Positions 6,082 through 14,141 of a stretch of DNA of 64,000 bases are shown in pieces. Source of the stretch: Dehalococcoides mccartyi 195 (lineage in GTDB: Bacteria; Chloroflexota; Dehalococcoidia; Dehalococcoidales; Dehalococcoidaceae); the NCBI RefSeq assembly GCF_000011905.1, contig NC_002936.3, positions 806,001 to 870,000 on the forward strand, given 5' to 3'. Every line of letters starts with the position of its first letter. The first letter of the stretch is position 1. Position numbers and translations under genes: made by a program. The notes below the pieces were generated by a model. That model did no database searches and was not told the origin of the DNA. It saw only the letters and a list, made by a program, of their open reading frames with translations.

Positions 6082-8688
6082 ATGACAACAGCAACACGTA
6101 AATATACGATAGACGATATACTGGCCAAACTCCAGGGCGTCAAAAAGAACGGCTCCGGCTGGATGGCCTGCTGCCCTGCGCATGCCGATAAAAACCCGTC
6201 ACTATCAGTATGCGAAAAGAGTGGCAAGATTTTGATCAAATGCTTTGCCGGATGTAGCTATGAGACGATCATGTCCGCGTTGGATATGCCTGTTAATGAT
6301 GCAATGCCCAAAACTGCCAAGTCATCCAAGAAAAATTCACCGCTGGGTCGGATAGTTATGGCATACCCGTATGAGCAAAAAGACGGATCCATATACTACG
6401 AGCATGTACGCTACCAGCCAAAAACCTTCAGATTTAGACGCCCGGATCAGAACGGGTACTACATCAATAATATGGATGGGATAGACCATATTTTGTACCG
6501 GCTGCCTAATCTGGTACGCGGGATAGCTGAAGGTAAATCAGTCTACATTGCTGAAGGTGAAAAGGACGTTGATAACATACGAGGCTTAAACTTGGTCGCA
6601 ACGTGTAATGATTGTGGCGCCGGCAAGTGGGAAGACAAATATTCTGATGAATTAAAAGGTGCGCCTCAAGTGATCATTATCGCCGATAAAGACGAACCCG
6701 GCCGCAAACATGCCTCCGAGGTCGCCCTATCCGTACATAACAGAGGCGTACCGGTAAAAATTATAGAGATGCCGGGTGAATTCCAGAAGACTGAGGACGG
6801 CTATACAGGGGTTAAGGACTTTTCCGACTGGCTGAATGCCGGCGGAACTGCCTCCCAGCTGGAAAAACTGGTAGCCGAGGCACCGGTCTATGTACCGCCG
6901 CTAATACAGGACTCCCTCCGTGAGATATCCGGAGAGCGGTATTGTGTGGAAAACGGCAGGGTCTGTCTAATAAAAGGCGGCAGAGATGGATCGCTGACTC
7001 TCCCCCTGTGTAATTTTACAGCCAGGGTAACAGAAGAAATAACCAGAGACAACGGGGTAGAAGTATCCAAGTTTTTCCGGATACTTGGCCATGATTACGC
7101 CGGTAATAATCTGCCCGCTATTGAGGTGTCTGCATCATCTTTCCCTGGATTAAACTGGGTAGTATCAGAATGGGGAATGCGGGCCATCATAGGCGCCGGT
7201 CAGAGCGTTAAAGACTGCCTCAGAGAGGCTATGCAGCTGCTCTCCCAAAACGCCCAATCCCGTCATATATATACCCATACCGGCTGGCGTCATATTAACG
7301 GGCAAGATATATTCCTCTCCCAGGGCGGGGCTATAGGCTGTGATGGAGTGGATGTAGACCTGGAACCCCAGCTGCAGAGGTATTTCCTGGGCACACCGGA
7401 CCCGGAGAAATTAAGGGAATCTGTCCGGGCCAGCCTGAACTTTCTCTATATCGCTGACTTGTCCGTTACCCTGCCGCTTTGGACAACGATGTATCTGTCT
7501 CCGCTGGCCGAAGCCCTTGAACCGGCTTTTACCTTATGGCTGGTGGCTGTGTCCGGCAGTTATAAATCAACTCTGTCTGCGTTGGCACTCTGCCATTTCG
7601 GAGATTTTGACAATAACCATCTGCCGGCGTCTTGGCGGGATACCGGTAACCAGCTGGAAAAACTGTTGTTCACCGCTAAGGACCTGCCGCTGGTTATAGA
7701 TGACTGGGCACCTGGTCAGGATAACAATAAGAAACGCGAGTTGGAAGCTAAAGCTGAGCATATCATTCGTGCCCAGGGCAATCACCAGGGGCGCGGCCGG
7801 ATGCGCTCAGACACAACCTCACGCCTGAGTTATTATCCCCGCGGTATGTTGGTTACATCAGGTGAGCATACACCCTCCGGCCATTCCCATACCGCCCGTA
7901 TTATCAGCGTGCGGTTGGAAAAGGAAATGGTTGACCTCGGCTTAATGACCGAGGCTCAGACTAAGGACCGCCACCTATACCGCCAGGCCATGGCCAACTA
8001 TATCGCCTGGTTACAACCGAACTGGCTTGAGCGCAAATGTGAACTCCGGCAGAAATTTACCCAGCTGCGGGCTGAGATTACCAATGAATTAAGCGACTGC
8101 AAAATACATTCCCGCCTGCCGGATGTAGTAGCCATCCTTCTGATTGCGCTGTCTACCGCTTTAGAGTTTGCTAAATCTACTGGAGAGCTTAAGGCAGACG
8201 AATACGATTTATTCATGAATGAGGGCCGCCGTTATTTCATGGACATGGCCAAGGAGCAGGGCGAAATGGTTGAGGAACAACGCCCAGGTCAGAGAGCTAT
8301 TGAGGCTATCCAGGCATCGCTGCGTATCGGTACGGCAGTATTACGCAATAAAAATGATGCCGCGCTGACTGAGTTGCCATCAGGTAAGACCGCTATCGGC
8401 TGGCGGGATTATATGAACGGGCATACCCTGCTGGATCCGGCCGCCACTTACCAGGTAATAGTCCAGCACTGCGCAAAGTCCAACAATCCATATACCATCA
8501 ACGAGCTGGAAACATGGCGGGATTTAAACCGCATGGGATTTACTGAGGCCTCCAATGACGGCAGGCCTACGGTCATGGCCAGAGTAACGGCTATCCCGAA
8601 GTCATTCCGGGTAGTCAAGGTTAAAAATGAGGCTATCGGATTGGCTAAAACAACATCCCTGCCGCTGGAAGGCATGGAAAATGTGTAA
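6082..8688 (+). CDS. Primase-helicase (CHC2/Toprim plus P-loop ATPase) of element B
   Basis: The ATG at 6082 has GAGGT seven bases upstream; an ATG at 6070 overlaps the previous stop and is possible. Residues about 30-60 form a CHC2-like zinc finger (CCPAHADKNPSLSV then KCFAGCS). Residues about 150-225 form a Toprim fold (VYIAEGEKDVDN then IIIADKDEPGRKHA). The C-terminal half is a DUF927/phage-type helicase with an unusual Walker A loop, AVSGSYKST, near residue 490, and a Walker B-like LVIDDWAPG near 545. These proteins prime and unwind DNA at element or phage origins. The iteron array lies immediately downstream, which supports self-directed, origin-specific replication. GC content is higher than in element A. 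Confidence 0.85.
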   Translation: MTTATRKYTIDDILAKLQGVKKNGSGWMACCPAHADKNPSLSVCEKSGKILIKCFAGCSYETIMSALDMPVNDAMPKTAKSSKKNSPLGRIVMAYPYEQKDGSIYYEHVRYQPKTFRFRRPDQNGYYINNMDGIDHILYRLPNLVRGIAEGKSVYIAEGEKDVDNIRGLNLVATCNDCGAGKWEDKYSDELKGAPQVIIIADKDEPGRKHASEVALSVHNRGVPVKIIEMPGEFQKTEDGYTGVKDFSDWLNAGGTASQLEKLVAEAPVYVPPLIQDSLREISGERYCVENGRVCLIKGGRDGSLTLPLCNFTARVTEEITRDNGVEVSKFFRILGHDYAGNNLPAIEVSASSFPGLNWVVSEWGMRAIIGAGQSVKDCLREAMQLLSQNAQSRHIYTHTGWRHINGQDIFLSQGGAIGCDGVDVDLEPQLQRYFLGTPDPEKLRESVRASLNFLYIADLSVTLPLWTTMYLSPLAEALEPAFTLWLVAVSGSYKSTLSALALCHFGDFDNNHLPASWRDTGNQLEKLLFTAKDLPLVIDDWAPGQDNNKKRELEAKAEHIIRAQGNHQGRGRMRSDTTSRLSYYPRGMLVTSGEHTPSGHSHTARIISVRLEKEMVDLGLMTEAQTKDRHLYRQAMANYIAWLQPNWLERKCELRQKFTQLRAEITNELSDCKIHSRLPDVVAILLIALSTALEFAKSTGELKADEYDLFMNEGRRYFMDMAKEQGEMVEEQRPGQRAIEAIQASLRIGTAVLRNKNDAALTELPSGKTAIGWRDYMNGHTLLDPAATYQVIVQHCAKSNNPYTINELETWRDLNRMGFTEASNDGRPTVMARVTAIPKSFRVVKVKNEAIGLAKTTSLPLEGMENV

Positions 8689-8722
8689 ATATTTTTTACC
8701 GGCGGGGGGTATATCAAAATTT

Positions 8723-8954
8723 TGGAAACATGGAAACAAACCACTTTTTCCAATCGTGGCTTACGTTGTTTCCAAGACCTGGAAACAAGCCCTAAATTTT
8801 GGAAACATTGGAAACAGACATAATGTTAGCTGGAAACATTTTGGTAACACGATTGATATACGAACAAATAAACTACTTAACAATAATAAAATGGAAACAT
8901 TTTGGAAACAACGTAACTTAGCTTTGAGATTCCTTTATTGTTTCCATGTTTCCA
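8723..8954. repeat. Iteron array of TGGAAAC, candidate replication origin
   Basis: The 325-bp gap after the primase-helicase gene holds eleven exact copies of TGGAAAC or its complement GTTTCCA. They begin at 8723, 8731, 8768(r), 8780, 8800, 8809, 8831, 8892, 8903, 8940(r) and 8948(r); a one-mismatch copy (TGGTAAC) is at 8842. Many are in pairs 8-12 bp apart. A very AT-rich stretch (about 8849-8891) lies inside the array and could be the unwinding element. This is the layout of iteron origins in plasmids and phages. A regulator-binding array for the resolvase gene is the alternative. Confidence 0.75.
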
Positions 8955-9013
8955 AAAGAATAGGAGTTAGCTGACATGAAGATTGTTAAATCATTCTCAA
9001 AGGGCTCGGATAA

Positions 9014-9649
9014 ATGAAAGTCGCGTTATATGCCAGGGTAAGCACTCGGGATAAAAATCAGGATCCGGAAGTCCAACTGATGGAGCTGCGGAAATATTGC
9101 CAGGAAAACGGCATGGAAATAACCAGGGAATATATAGATCATGCCTCGGCCAATGATTTCGTCCGCAGGACGGCATGGAAACAGTTGTTAGTGGATGCAT
9201 CTGCCCGAAAGTTTCGGGGGTTACTGGTGTGGAAACTTGACCGGGCATTCCGCGACATTACGGTGGCCACCTCGTCCGTTAAAATGCTGCGCAATGCCGG
9301 CATAGATTTTATTGTTACCACTGTCCCTGTTCTTTCAGTCCAAGGTCCAGCTGGAGACCTGATGTTTAACATCTATGCCGCTTTTGCCCAGTTTGAAAAG
9401 GACACCATTATTGAAAGAGTTAACGCCGGACTTTCAAGAGCAAAGGCTAAGGGTAAGGCATTCGGTCGCCCAAGAAAGGCAATAGACTTCAATAAGGTTT
9501 TGGAAGCCCACGAGATAGCCTGCTCACGGGTTAACCGGATTACTAAAGAAAATCAGGGTTATTCCGAGACGGCGAGGATATTGAGCGAGCAGACCGGGCT
9601 AAGAATTACAGCCGGTTGGGTCTATAACCGGATAAAGGCCGGCAATTAA
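9014..9649 (+). CDS. Serine recombinase (resolvase/invertase family)
   Basis: The protein has 211 residues. The N-terminal catalytic domain opens with YARVSTRDKNQDPEVQ, giving the nucleophile Ser about residue 10, and continues with KLDRAFRD (conserved Arg pair) and GDLMFNIYAAFAQFEKDTIIERVNAGL (E-helix). The C-terminal part is a Hin-like HTH (YSETARILSEQTGLRITAGW). Length and layout are those of small resolvases, not large integrases. It probably resolves multimers or the replicated element, given its place right after the iteron array. A 13-codon ORF (8976-9017) with its own Shine-Dalgarno overlaps its ATG and may couple translation. Confidence 0.88.
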   Translation: MKVALYARVSTRDKNQDPEVQLMELRKYCQENGMEITREYIDHASANDFVRRTAWKQLLVDASARKFRGLLVWKLDRAFRDITVATSSVKMLRNAGIDFIVTTVPVLSVQGPAGDLMFNIYAAFAQFEKDTIIERVNAGLSRAKAKGKAFGRPRKAIDFNKVLEAHEIACSRVNRITKENQGYSETARILSEQTGLRITAGWVYNRIKAGN

Positions 9650-9652
9650 AAT

Positions 9653-9743
9653 GCTTCAAAAAACCCACCCCCATTTTTGCATAAATTTTAAAGCCAAAAA
9701 TCTTATCGGATGGGAGGCTTCAAAAAACAAATGATTTTTGAAG
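9653..9743. repeat. Direct repeat and hairpin downstream of the resolvase gene
   Basis: GCTTCAAAAAAC occurs at 9653-9664 and again at 9717-9728. The second copy also forms one arm of a 9-bp perfect hairpin, CTTCAAAAA (9718-9726) with TTTTTGAAG (9735-9743). It could be a resolvase site, a terminator working in either direction, or a regulator site for the next gene. Confidence 0.4.
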
Positions 9744-9762
9744 GAATAGTTGAGGTGACGGC

Positions 9763-10296
9763 ATGACAGCCAAAGGGTTCAAAATAGAAGCCTGCGGAAT
9801 GGGGTTTAATAATACCGGTTATCCCGGAGCATTTACACCTGTGGTTGTAAGCATAATCAAATCCCTCATTAGCGGTAATATCCTGCACTTATTCTCTGGC
9901 TCCAGCACGATAGGAAGTGAGCGAGTAGATATTGCACATCAAAATGCTACGGCAAATTGTACTGTTGAGGAATTTATTGCACAGGATAAACGTCACTGGG
10001 ATTGGGTTATTCTTGACCCCCCTTACCAAATTACACGCACTGATGCAAAGCTAAATGGGTATGGAATAAAGGGGGCCGTTTCGTCTTGTGTCCAAAAGAG
10101 GCGTCCGTTAATTAGCTGGTTGCGTCAACATGCTGATAACGTAATATGGCTAGACCAGTGTGCGCCAATAATTAAAGGATTTAAGCGAGAAAAATTATGG
10201 TTATTGTTGCCTGGTGGATTTCATTCAGTGCGTGTACTGACGTGGCTTAGCCGTAACCAAATAGAGCTGCCATTAGTAACCAGCAACAGGCAATAG
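9763..10296 (+). CDS. DNA methyltransferase-like protein (DPPY motif)
   Basis: The protein has 177 residues. HLFSGSSTIGSE (about residues 46-57) looks like the SAM-binding motif I, and DWVILDPPYQIT (about 83-94) is the catalytic DPPY motif of amino-methyltransferases. The length is short and no target-recognition domain is obvious. It could be an orphan N6-adenine or N4-cytosine methyltransferase that protects element DNA or marks its origin. No restriction gene is adjacent. GAGGTGACGGC precedes the ATG. A catalytically altered relative is possible because other motifs are weak. Confidence 0.6.
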   Translation: MTAKGFKIEACGMGFNNTGYPGAFTPVVVSIIKSLISGNILHLFSGSSTIGSERVDIAHQNATANCTVEEFIAQDKRHWDWVILDPPYQITRTDAKLNGYGIKGAVSSCVQKRRPLISWLRQHADNVIWLDQCAPIIKGFKREKLWLLLPGGFHSVRVLTWLSRNQIELPLVTSNRQ

Positions 10297-10308
10297 GAGT
10301 GTAAGAGA

Positions 10309-10368
10309 TGACAGCAATTAAAGAGCTCCTTTGTAAAGAGATAAGACATCAAAATTCACAATTGTAAA
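10309..10368 (+). CDS. Possible 19-residue peptide
   Basis: An ATG at 10309 follows AGGAGTGTAAGAG, a good ribosome site, and reads 19 codons to TAA at 10366-10368. The peptide is charged and has no recognisable motif. It may be a real small gene or a remnant between two larger ones. Confidence 0.3.
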
Positions 10369-10421
10369 AAATGATGGCCTATCTTAATAAAAATTGTGCT
10401 AAGGGAAAGGAAAGAAAATCA

Positions 10422-10964
10422 ATGAAAACTGTTTTAACTAAAATCAAAGGTATCACCCCATTATTGATGCACAGATTCCCGATGGCGGGGGCAGACGATA
10501 CGTCAAAAAGACGCACCGGCGTACCAGATTGGAAGGCAGAGGCTGAACTATCGTTATACAAGGATGATCATGGACAAATTTATCAGCCAGCGAGCCATAT
10601 TGAAGCCTCGCTTAAAGAGGCCAGTAAAACACTAAAAATACCAGGCAAACGAGGGGCAACCTATTCAAAACTCATTGGTTCCGCTGTCTCTGTTTCCCCT
10701 GATGCTATCACTCATTTGATACAGAATTATGAAACCGATAGTCGTCCTGTTGTCATACAGAAAGCACGGATAGTACGTTACAGACCAATATTTAAGGAGT
10801 GGGAATTAGAATTTGAAATCAATATTGGAGATGAACAAATTCCTATTGAGGTTGTTAAACAGGCCTTAGATCATGCCGGACTATACGTAGGGATAGGTGA
10901 TTTTCGCCCAGGACGTGGGGGTAAATTCGGTAAATTCATAGTTACAAAATTTATTGAGCAATAA
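10422..10964 (+). CDS. Unknown phage-type protein
   Basis: The ATG at 10422 has AAAGGAAAG upstream and is preferred over the in-frame 10371. The 180-residue product opens with KTVLTKIKGITPLLMHRFPM and has a central motif-like stretch around SHIEASLKEASKTLKIPGKR and a Gly-rich end (GDFRPGRGGKFGKF). Beta-rich proteins with a similar 'PLLMHRF' opening occur in phage and mobile-element DNA-metabolism regions as far as I recall; I do not know their function. It sits in the plus-strand early region. The pentanucleotide repeat follows its stop codon directly. Confidence 0.7.
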   Translation: MKTVLTKIKGITPLLMHRFPMAGADDTSKRRTGVPDWKAEAELSLYKDDHGQIYQPASHIEASLKEASKTLKIPGKRGATYSKLIGSAVSVSPDAITHLIQNYETDSRPVVIQKARIVRYRPIFKEWELEFEINIGDEQIPIEVVKQALDHAGLYVGIGDFRPGRGGKFGKFIVTKFIEQ

Positions 10965-10975
10965 TGCAGCATACA

Positions 10976-11060
10976 GGGTAGGGCGGGGCATGGTCTGGTA
11001 AGGCACGGTGGGGCTAGGACGGACCGGGCGGGGAGGGGTAAGGCAGGGCAGGGTAAGGTT
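10976..11060 (+). repeat. Degenerate G-rich pentanucleotide tandem repeat, 17 units
   Basis: Reading in steps of five from 10976 gives units such as GGGTA, GGGCG, GGGCA, TGGTC, TGGTA, AGGCA and CGGTG. All 17 units except one (GGACC) keep GG at positions 2 and 3. Consensus is GGGYA. The plus strand is extremely G-rich and could form G-quadruplexes. It fills the gap between a stop codon and the next ribosome site, so it lies in the early transcript. Confidence 0.85.
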
Positions 11061-11084
11061 TTAAAAAGTGAGGAGATGATAAAA

Positions 11085-11276
11085 ATGAGACATCTTAAAG
11101 CAGTCTGGCCGGATGGTTCTTTTATTGAAGGCATTCGTCCCAAGAATAGACTATTCGAGAGCCCCGGCACGCATCATTTAATAGTTACCGAAACGAATCT
11201 TGATAAACAAAATTTAATAGGTAAGCGAGTCGCTATTCCGATTTGCGGACCTCAGTATTGGGTGGTTATGGAATAA
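11085..11276 (+). CDS. Small unknown protein
   Basis: The ATG at 11085 is chosen because GAGGAG lies nine bases upstream; the ATG at 11076 touches that site. The product has 63 residues, begins MRHLKAVWPDGSFIEGI, is compact and mixed in character, and contains one Cys. I recognise no family. It belongs to the run of short plus-strand genes between the replication and virion-like modules. Confidence 0.55.
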   Translation: MRHLKAVWPDGSFIEGIRPKNRLFESPGTHHLIVTETNLDKQNLIGKRVAIPICGPQYWVVME

Positions 11277-11300
11277 ACACAAAAAAGAGGAGTGAACAGC

Positions 11301-11765
11301 ATGGAAAAAGCAATTGTAAATTGTCCTAAGGTCGTAACGTTCGGCCAGATACGGTCATTTAAATCCAAGCAGATTATAGAAGAAGGTGAACCGGTCTGGC
11401 TGGATATAGAGTTCGAGGCATTTTTAGAGCAGTATGAACTAAAACTGCTGCTGGATATCAATAAAATGAGATATCCGATTGATTTCATAGCGGTTTCATT
11501 TGCTGGAACGGATGAAAATACCCCTCACAGAGTAGTTACGTTTGAAGAGATAGACGACGTTCAGATGAAACCATCTGTAAACGTACCTGGGCGTGGGCAG
11601 AATAATCCAGGCTCGATGCTAAGTGCCTTAATCCATGGAAATATTAAGCCAATCATGCGGGTATCGTTTAGCGCAAACGTGCCCGAGAACTATCAGGAAC
11701 CCCGAATCGCTTCATCAACCATGGGAGTAAAAACAATCATATTCAACTTTATGGGGACTAAATAG
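11301..11765 (+). CDS. Unknown soluble protein
   Basis: The ATG at 11301 follows AGGAG with an eight-base spacer. The 154-residue product is acidic-to-neutral and soluble. A central part (around EPVWLDIEFEAFLEQYELKLLLD) looks helical and is followed by a beta-rich half. No domain is recognisable. The neighbours are other short element genes, so it could be a host-takeover or replication accessory factor; nothing in the sequence says which. Confidence 0.6.
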   Translation: MEKAIVNCPKVVTFGQIRSFKSKQIIEEGEPVWLDIEFEAFLEQYELKLLLDINKMRYPIDFIAVSFAGTDENTPHRVVTFEEIDDVQMKPSVNVPGRGQNNPGSMLSALIHGNIKPIMRVSFSANVPENYQEPRIASSTMGVKTIIFNFMGTK

Positions 11766-11777
11766 AGAGGTGAATTT

Positions 11778-12047
11778 ATGAGCAGGACAGGTGTTGTTGA
11801 ACGGGGAGAGGATGATTTTAACCTACGAATGCTTCAGAATGAACTGGATATCTGCGCCGAGGAAATGGGAAGCGCTGGCTGTGAAGGGTGTTCATGCCAG
11901 CGCCTCTGTGACCGTTTATGGGCGTCAATAAAGCCCGCCAGAGATAATATGCTGTCAGTGGATGAGTATTTTGATTACAGCCGGAAGTTTAAAGAGCTTC
12001 GGGCGGCAAGATACTGCCGCCAGTATTTGCCGTTGATTATCGCCTGA
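11778..12047 (+). CDS. Small Cys-rich protein
   Basis: The protein has 89 residues and follows AGAGGTGAATTT. Clustered cysteines (CAEEMGSAGCEGCSCQRLCDRLW, residues about 28-50, five Cys in all) suggest a zinc or iron-sulfur site. The rest is helical and charged. It is the last plus-strand gene of the early block and converges with the membrane-protein operon, overlapping its last gene by 11 bp. Confidence 0.6.
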   Translation: MSRTGVVERGEDDFNLRMLQNELDICAEEMGSAGCEGCSCQRLCDRLWASIKPARDNMLSVDEYFDYSRKFKELRAARYCRQYLPLIIA

Positions 12048-12381
12048 ATGACAGGATTACGCCTAAAACAGTACCGGCTGATATAGGCCAGAGTAAAAAC
12101 CACTTGATTACAGACCATCCGCCATCCAGAAATGAATAATCCCATGCTACCAGTTTCGGTAAAGCGTGGGTGAAAAACCCGATTAAACCGTTTGTGAAAT
12201 TCGCAATTGTAATGCCAATATTGGCCATCGTGCTATCGGTATAACTCATTACCTGGAACCCCAGTAAGGCATTAAAAAAATTCTGCTCGGCAGTACCTAT
12301 CCAAACACCGTCAAGTATCAGACACATAGCATTGCCGATTACGAAGGCAAATACTACCCATACCAGCCATTGAGGACGCAT
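12037..12381 (-). CDS. Small multi-spanning membrane protein
   Basis: The protein has 114 residues with hydrophobic segments at about 6-26, 52-72 and 90-110. It is the last gene of the minus-strand virion-like operon, and its start meets the stop of the LamG protein upstream (one-base overlap). Tight coupling suggests the two act together, for example as a membrane anchor or export partner for the surface protein. No family recognised. Confidence 0.65.
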   Translation of the reverse strand: MRPQWLVWVVFAFVIGNAMCLILDGVWIGTAEQNFFNALLGFQVMSYTDSTMANIGITIANFTNGLIGFFTHALPKLVAWDYSFLDGGWSVIKWFLLWPISAGTVLGVILSFRR

Positions 12382-14141
12382 CAGAGACTCACCGTCTTTC
12401 TGTTTACCAGTTCAGTAGCCGCTACGACTACAAATGGCAGGACTGTCCATAAATCAGCTCCCAAAGCGGCAGACAAGAACCCTGTCCAGATACCACCTGC
12501 GATGATACATGGCAATAATTTACGGGTTACTCCGAACGATATCATGGTAATAGCAGCTCCGCCGCCGAATATAAACGGATACCAGACAAATTCAAGCGGG
12601 ATACCTGCTTCGGATATAATCTCATTTATAGGGGACAGGAATTCAAGCCGGTCAGGATCCAGCGCTCCGAAAAATCCGGCAGGCGTATCAGAAATTTCAT
12701 CATCATCTATAATCTGAATACCTTTGTCATCTCCAGAAACTACTAATGCGCTCAAATTGTAGGCGTTGTAGCTGATTATAGCTGCCGAGACATCCGCATC
12801 GGTGGTTGTTGTCCGGAATGAGGGCGTGGCATCATTACTATTCCCGGATAGATCCGTAAATGTAGTGGCGTATTGCCATTCCCACGAGCCTTTTAATACC
12901 CCACCAATCGTTATTTTAGCGTAGTACAGGTAAGGCATGGATCCGTTAGCCCCGATAACCCAGTTATTGGCATTATCAGTAATAGAGCCAGCATAAGCGG
13001 CAGAATCAGCCAATATATTGTCAACGTATAAAGAAAATGTTCCCCCGGATAAAACAGTTTTTACTGTATGGTCGCTAGATATTATTCCGGTAGCTGTTAG
13101 TGTTACAGCAGGAGTATAGCCACCTACAACAAAATAATAATCATAACTGTCTGCTGACCAAGTTACGCCGCTGTCCGATGACGAACACTTAGTTCCACTG
13201 GCATAAGCATCCGAATTTTCTGACCACACCTTAATATAATTAGAAGCGTCTCCAGTCGGGCAAGAGAAAGCCAAGGCATAAGAAGTTCCGGAACTTAATT
13301 TTGCTGACTGACTTAAGTAAAATGTTTGGGCGCCAGCTGACCCACTGATAGTAGATGCGCTAATTGATCCAGTTGCAAGCGCAGTACCAGTTGGCACTCC
13401 TCCAGATACGGCGTAGATATATACATTAAAATTTCCGCTTGGCGCTAATATTTTCTGACACCATAATGTAATACTGTTGACATATATATCGCTAATAGGG
13501 ATAAAAGTTTGTCCATACCAATTTGCTCCGTAGACTCTGGATGTGGTGGCTGAATAATATGTGGCTTGGCTAATATTTGCTGCTGATCCGATTAGCGCAA
13601 CAATTTCGCCTGCATTATTCGGGTAGCAAATATAAGCACCGCCTTTGTCGATTATTAATTTGCTGGTCCCGCTGGATGTATTTATATACCCACTCAACTC
13701 AATCTCAAAATCACTCCCCAGCTCCAAAGACGCAGAATCAACAACGCTCATACCGGCTGTGTCAGGGAAATAGGCCAGTTTACCGCCCATAGCAGTTTCA
13801 CCGCCTGTATACAGGCTGTAATTAAGAACGGAATTCTGCGCTATCTGGTCAATCCACATAATCCACGGATCAGATCCTTGCCCGGGCATAAAAGGTATGT
13901 CATTACCGATGGAATCACGCAGGGCCAGATTAGTAAAGCCCGAATTAATGTAATACCCGTCCAGCAGGCTTTGGGTCGACCAGGTAAACGGCGCTGACAC
14001 TTTCATGGCCGTATAACTGCTATTGGTAGCCCGGATATCCGCCCGGTATATAGCATCTGTTATATCAGACGCTAAGATAGTGCCCGGCCCAATCAGCACG
14101 GACATGACAAACATACTGACTGCGATAATAAATTTTTTCAT
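12381..14141 (-). CDS. Secreted LamG-type surface protein with C-terminal membrane anchor
   Basis: The protein has 586 residues. Residues 1-25 are a signal peptide (KKFIIAVSMFVMSVLIGPG then LAS). The ectodomain contains DUF2341/concanavalin-like (LamG) beta-sandwich features: an opening near FTWSTQSLLDGYY, a FEIELSGYINTS strand, and SGTFSLYVDNILADSAAY near residue 370. The middle is rich in Ser, Thr, Tyr and Gly. Two to three hydrophobic segments near residues 505-580 anchor it. LamG domains bind glycans or proteins, so this could be a virion spike that attaches to host cells. It overlaps genes on both sides by 1-4 bases. A second protein of the same architecture is encoded on the other strand at 18409-20679. 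Confidence 0.75.
   Translation of the reverse strand: MKKFIIAVSMFVMSVLIGPGTILASDITDAIYRADIRATNSSYTAMKVSAPFTWSTQSLLDGYYINSGFTNLALRDSIGNDIPFMPGQGSDPWIMWIDQIAQNSVLNYSLYTGGETAMGGKLAYFPDTAGMSVVDSASLELGSDFEIELSGYINTSSGTSKLIIDKGGAYICYPNNAGEIVALIGSAANISQATYYSATTSRVYGANWYGQTFIPISDIYVNSITLWCQKILAPSGNFNVYIYAVSGGVPTGTALATGSISASTISGSAGAQTFYLSQSAKLSSGTSYALAFSCPTGDASNYIKVWSENSDAYASGTKCSSSDSGVTWSADSYDYYFVVGGYTPAVTLTATGIISSDHTVKTVLSGGTFSLYVDNILADSAAYAGSITDNANNWVIGANGSMPYLYYAKITIGGVLKGSWEWQYATTFTDLSGNSNDATPSFRTTTTDADVSAAIISYNAYNLSALVVSGDDKGIQIIDDDEISDTPAGFFGALDPDRLEFLSPINEIISEAGIPLEFVWYPFIFGGGAAITMISFGVTRKLLPCIIAGGIWTGFLSAALGADLWTVLPFVVVAATELVNRKTVSL

Noticed and set aside
8627-8974. Plus-strand 115-codon ORF over the iteron array
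   Set aside because: It is built from the repeated TGGAAAC bases (repeated Trp-Lys-Gln/Asn), has no ribosome site and overlaps the primase-helicase end.
10871-11170. Minus-strand ORF rich in Pro, Cys and Leu
   Set aside because: It merely translates the complement of the G-rich pentanucleotide array and overlaps two plus-strand genes.
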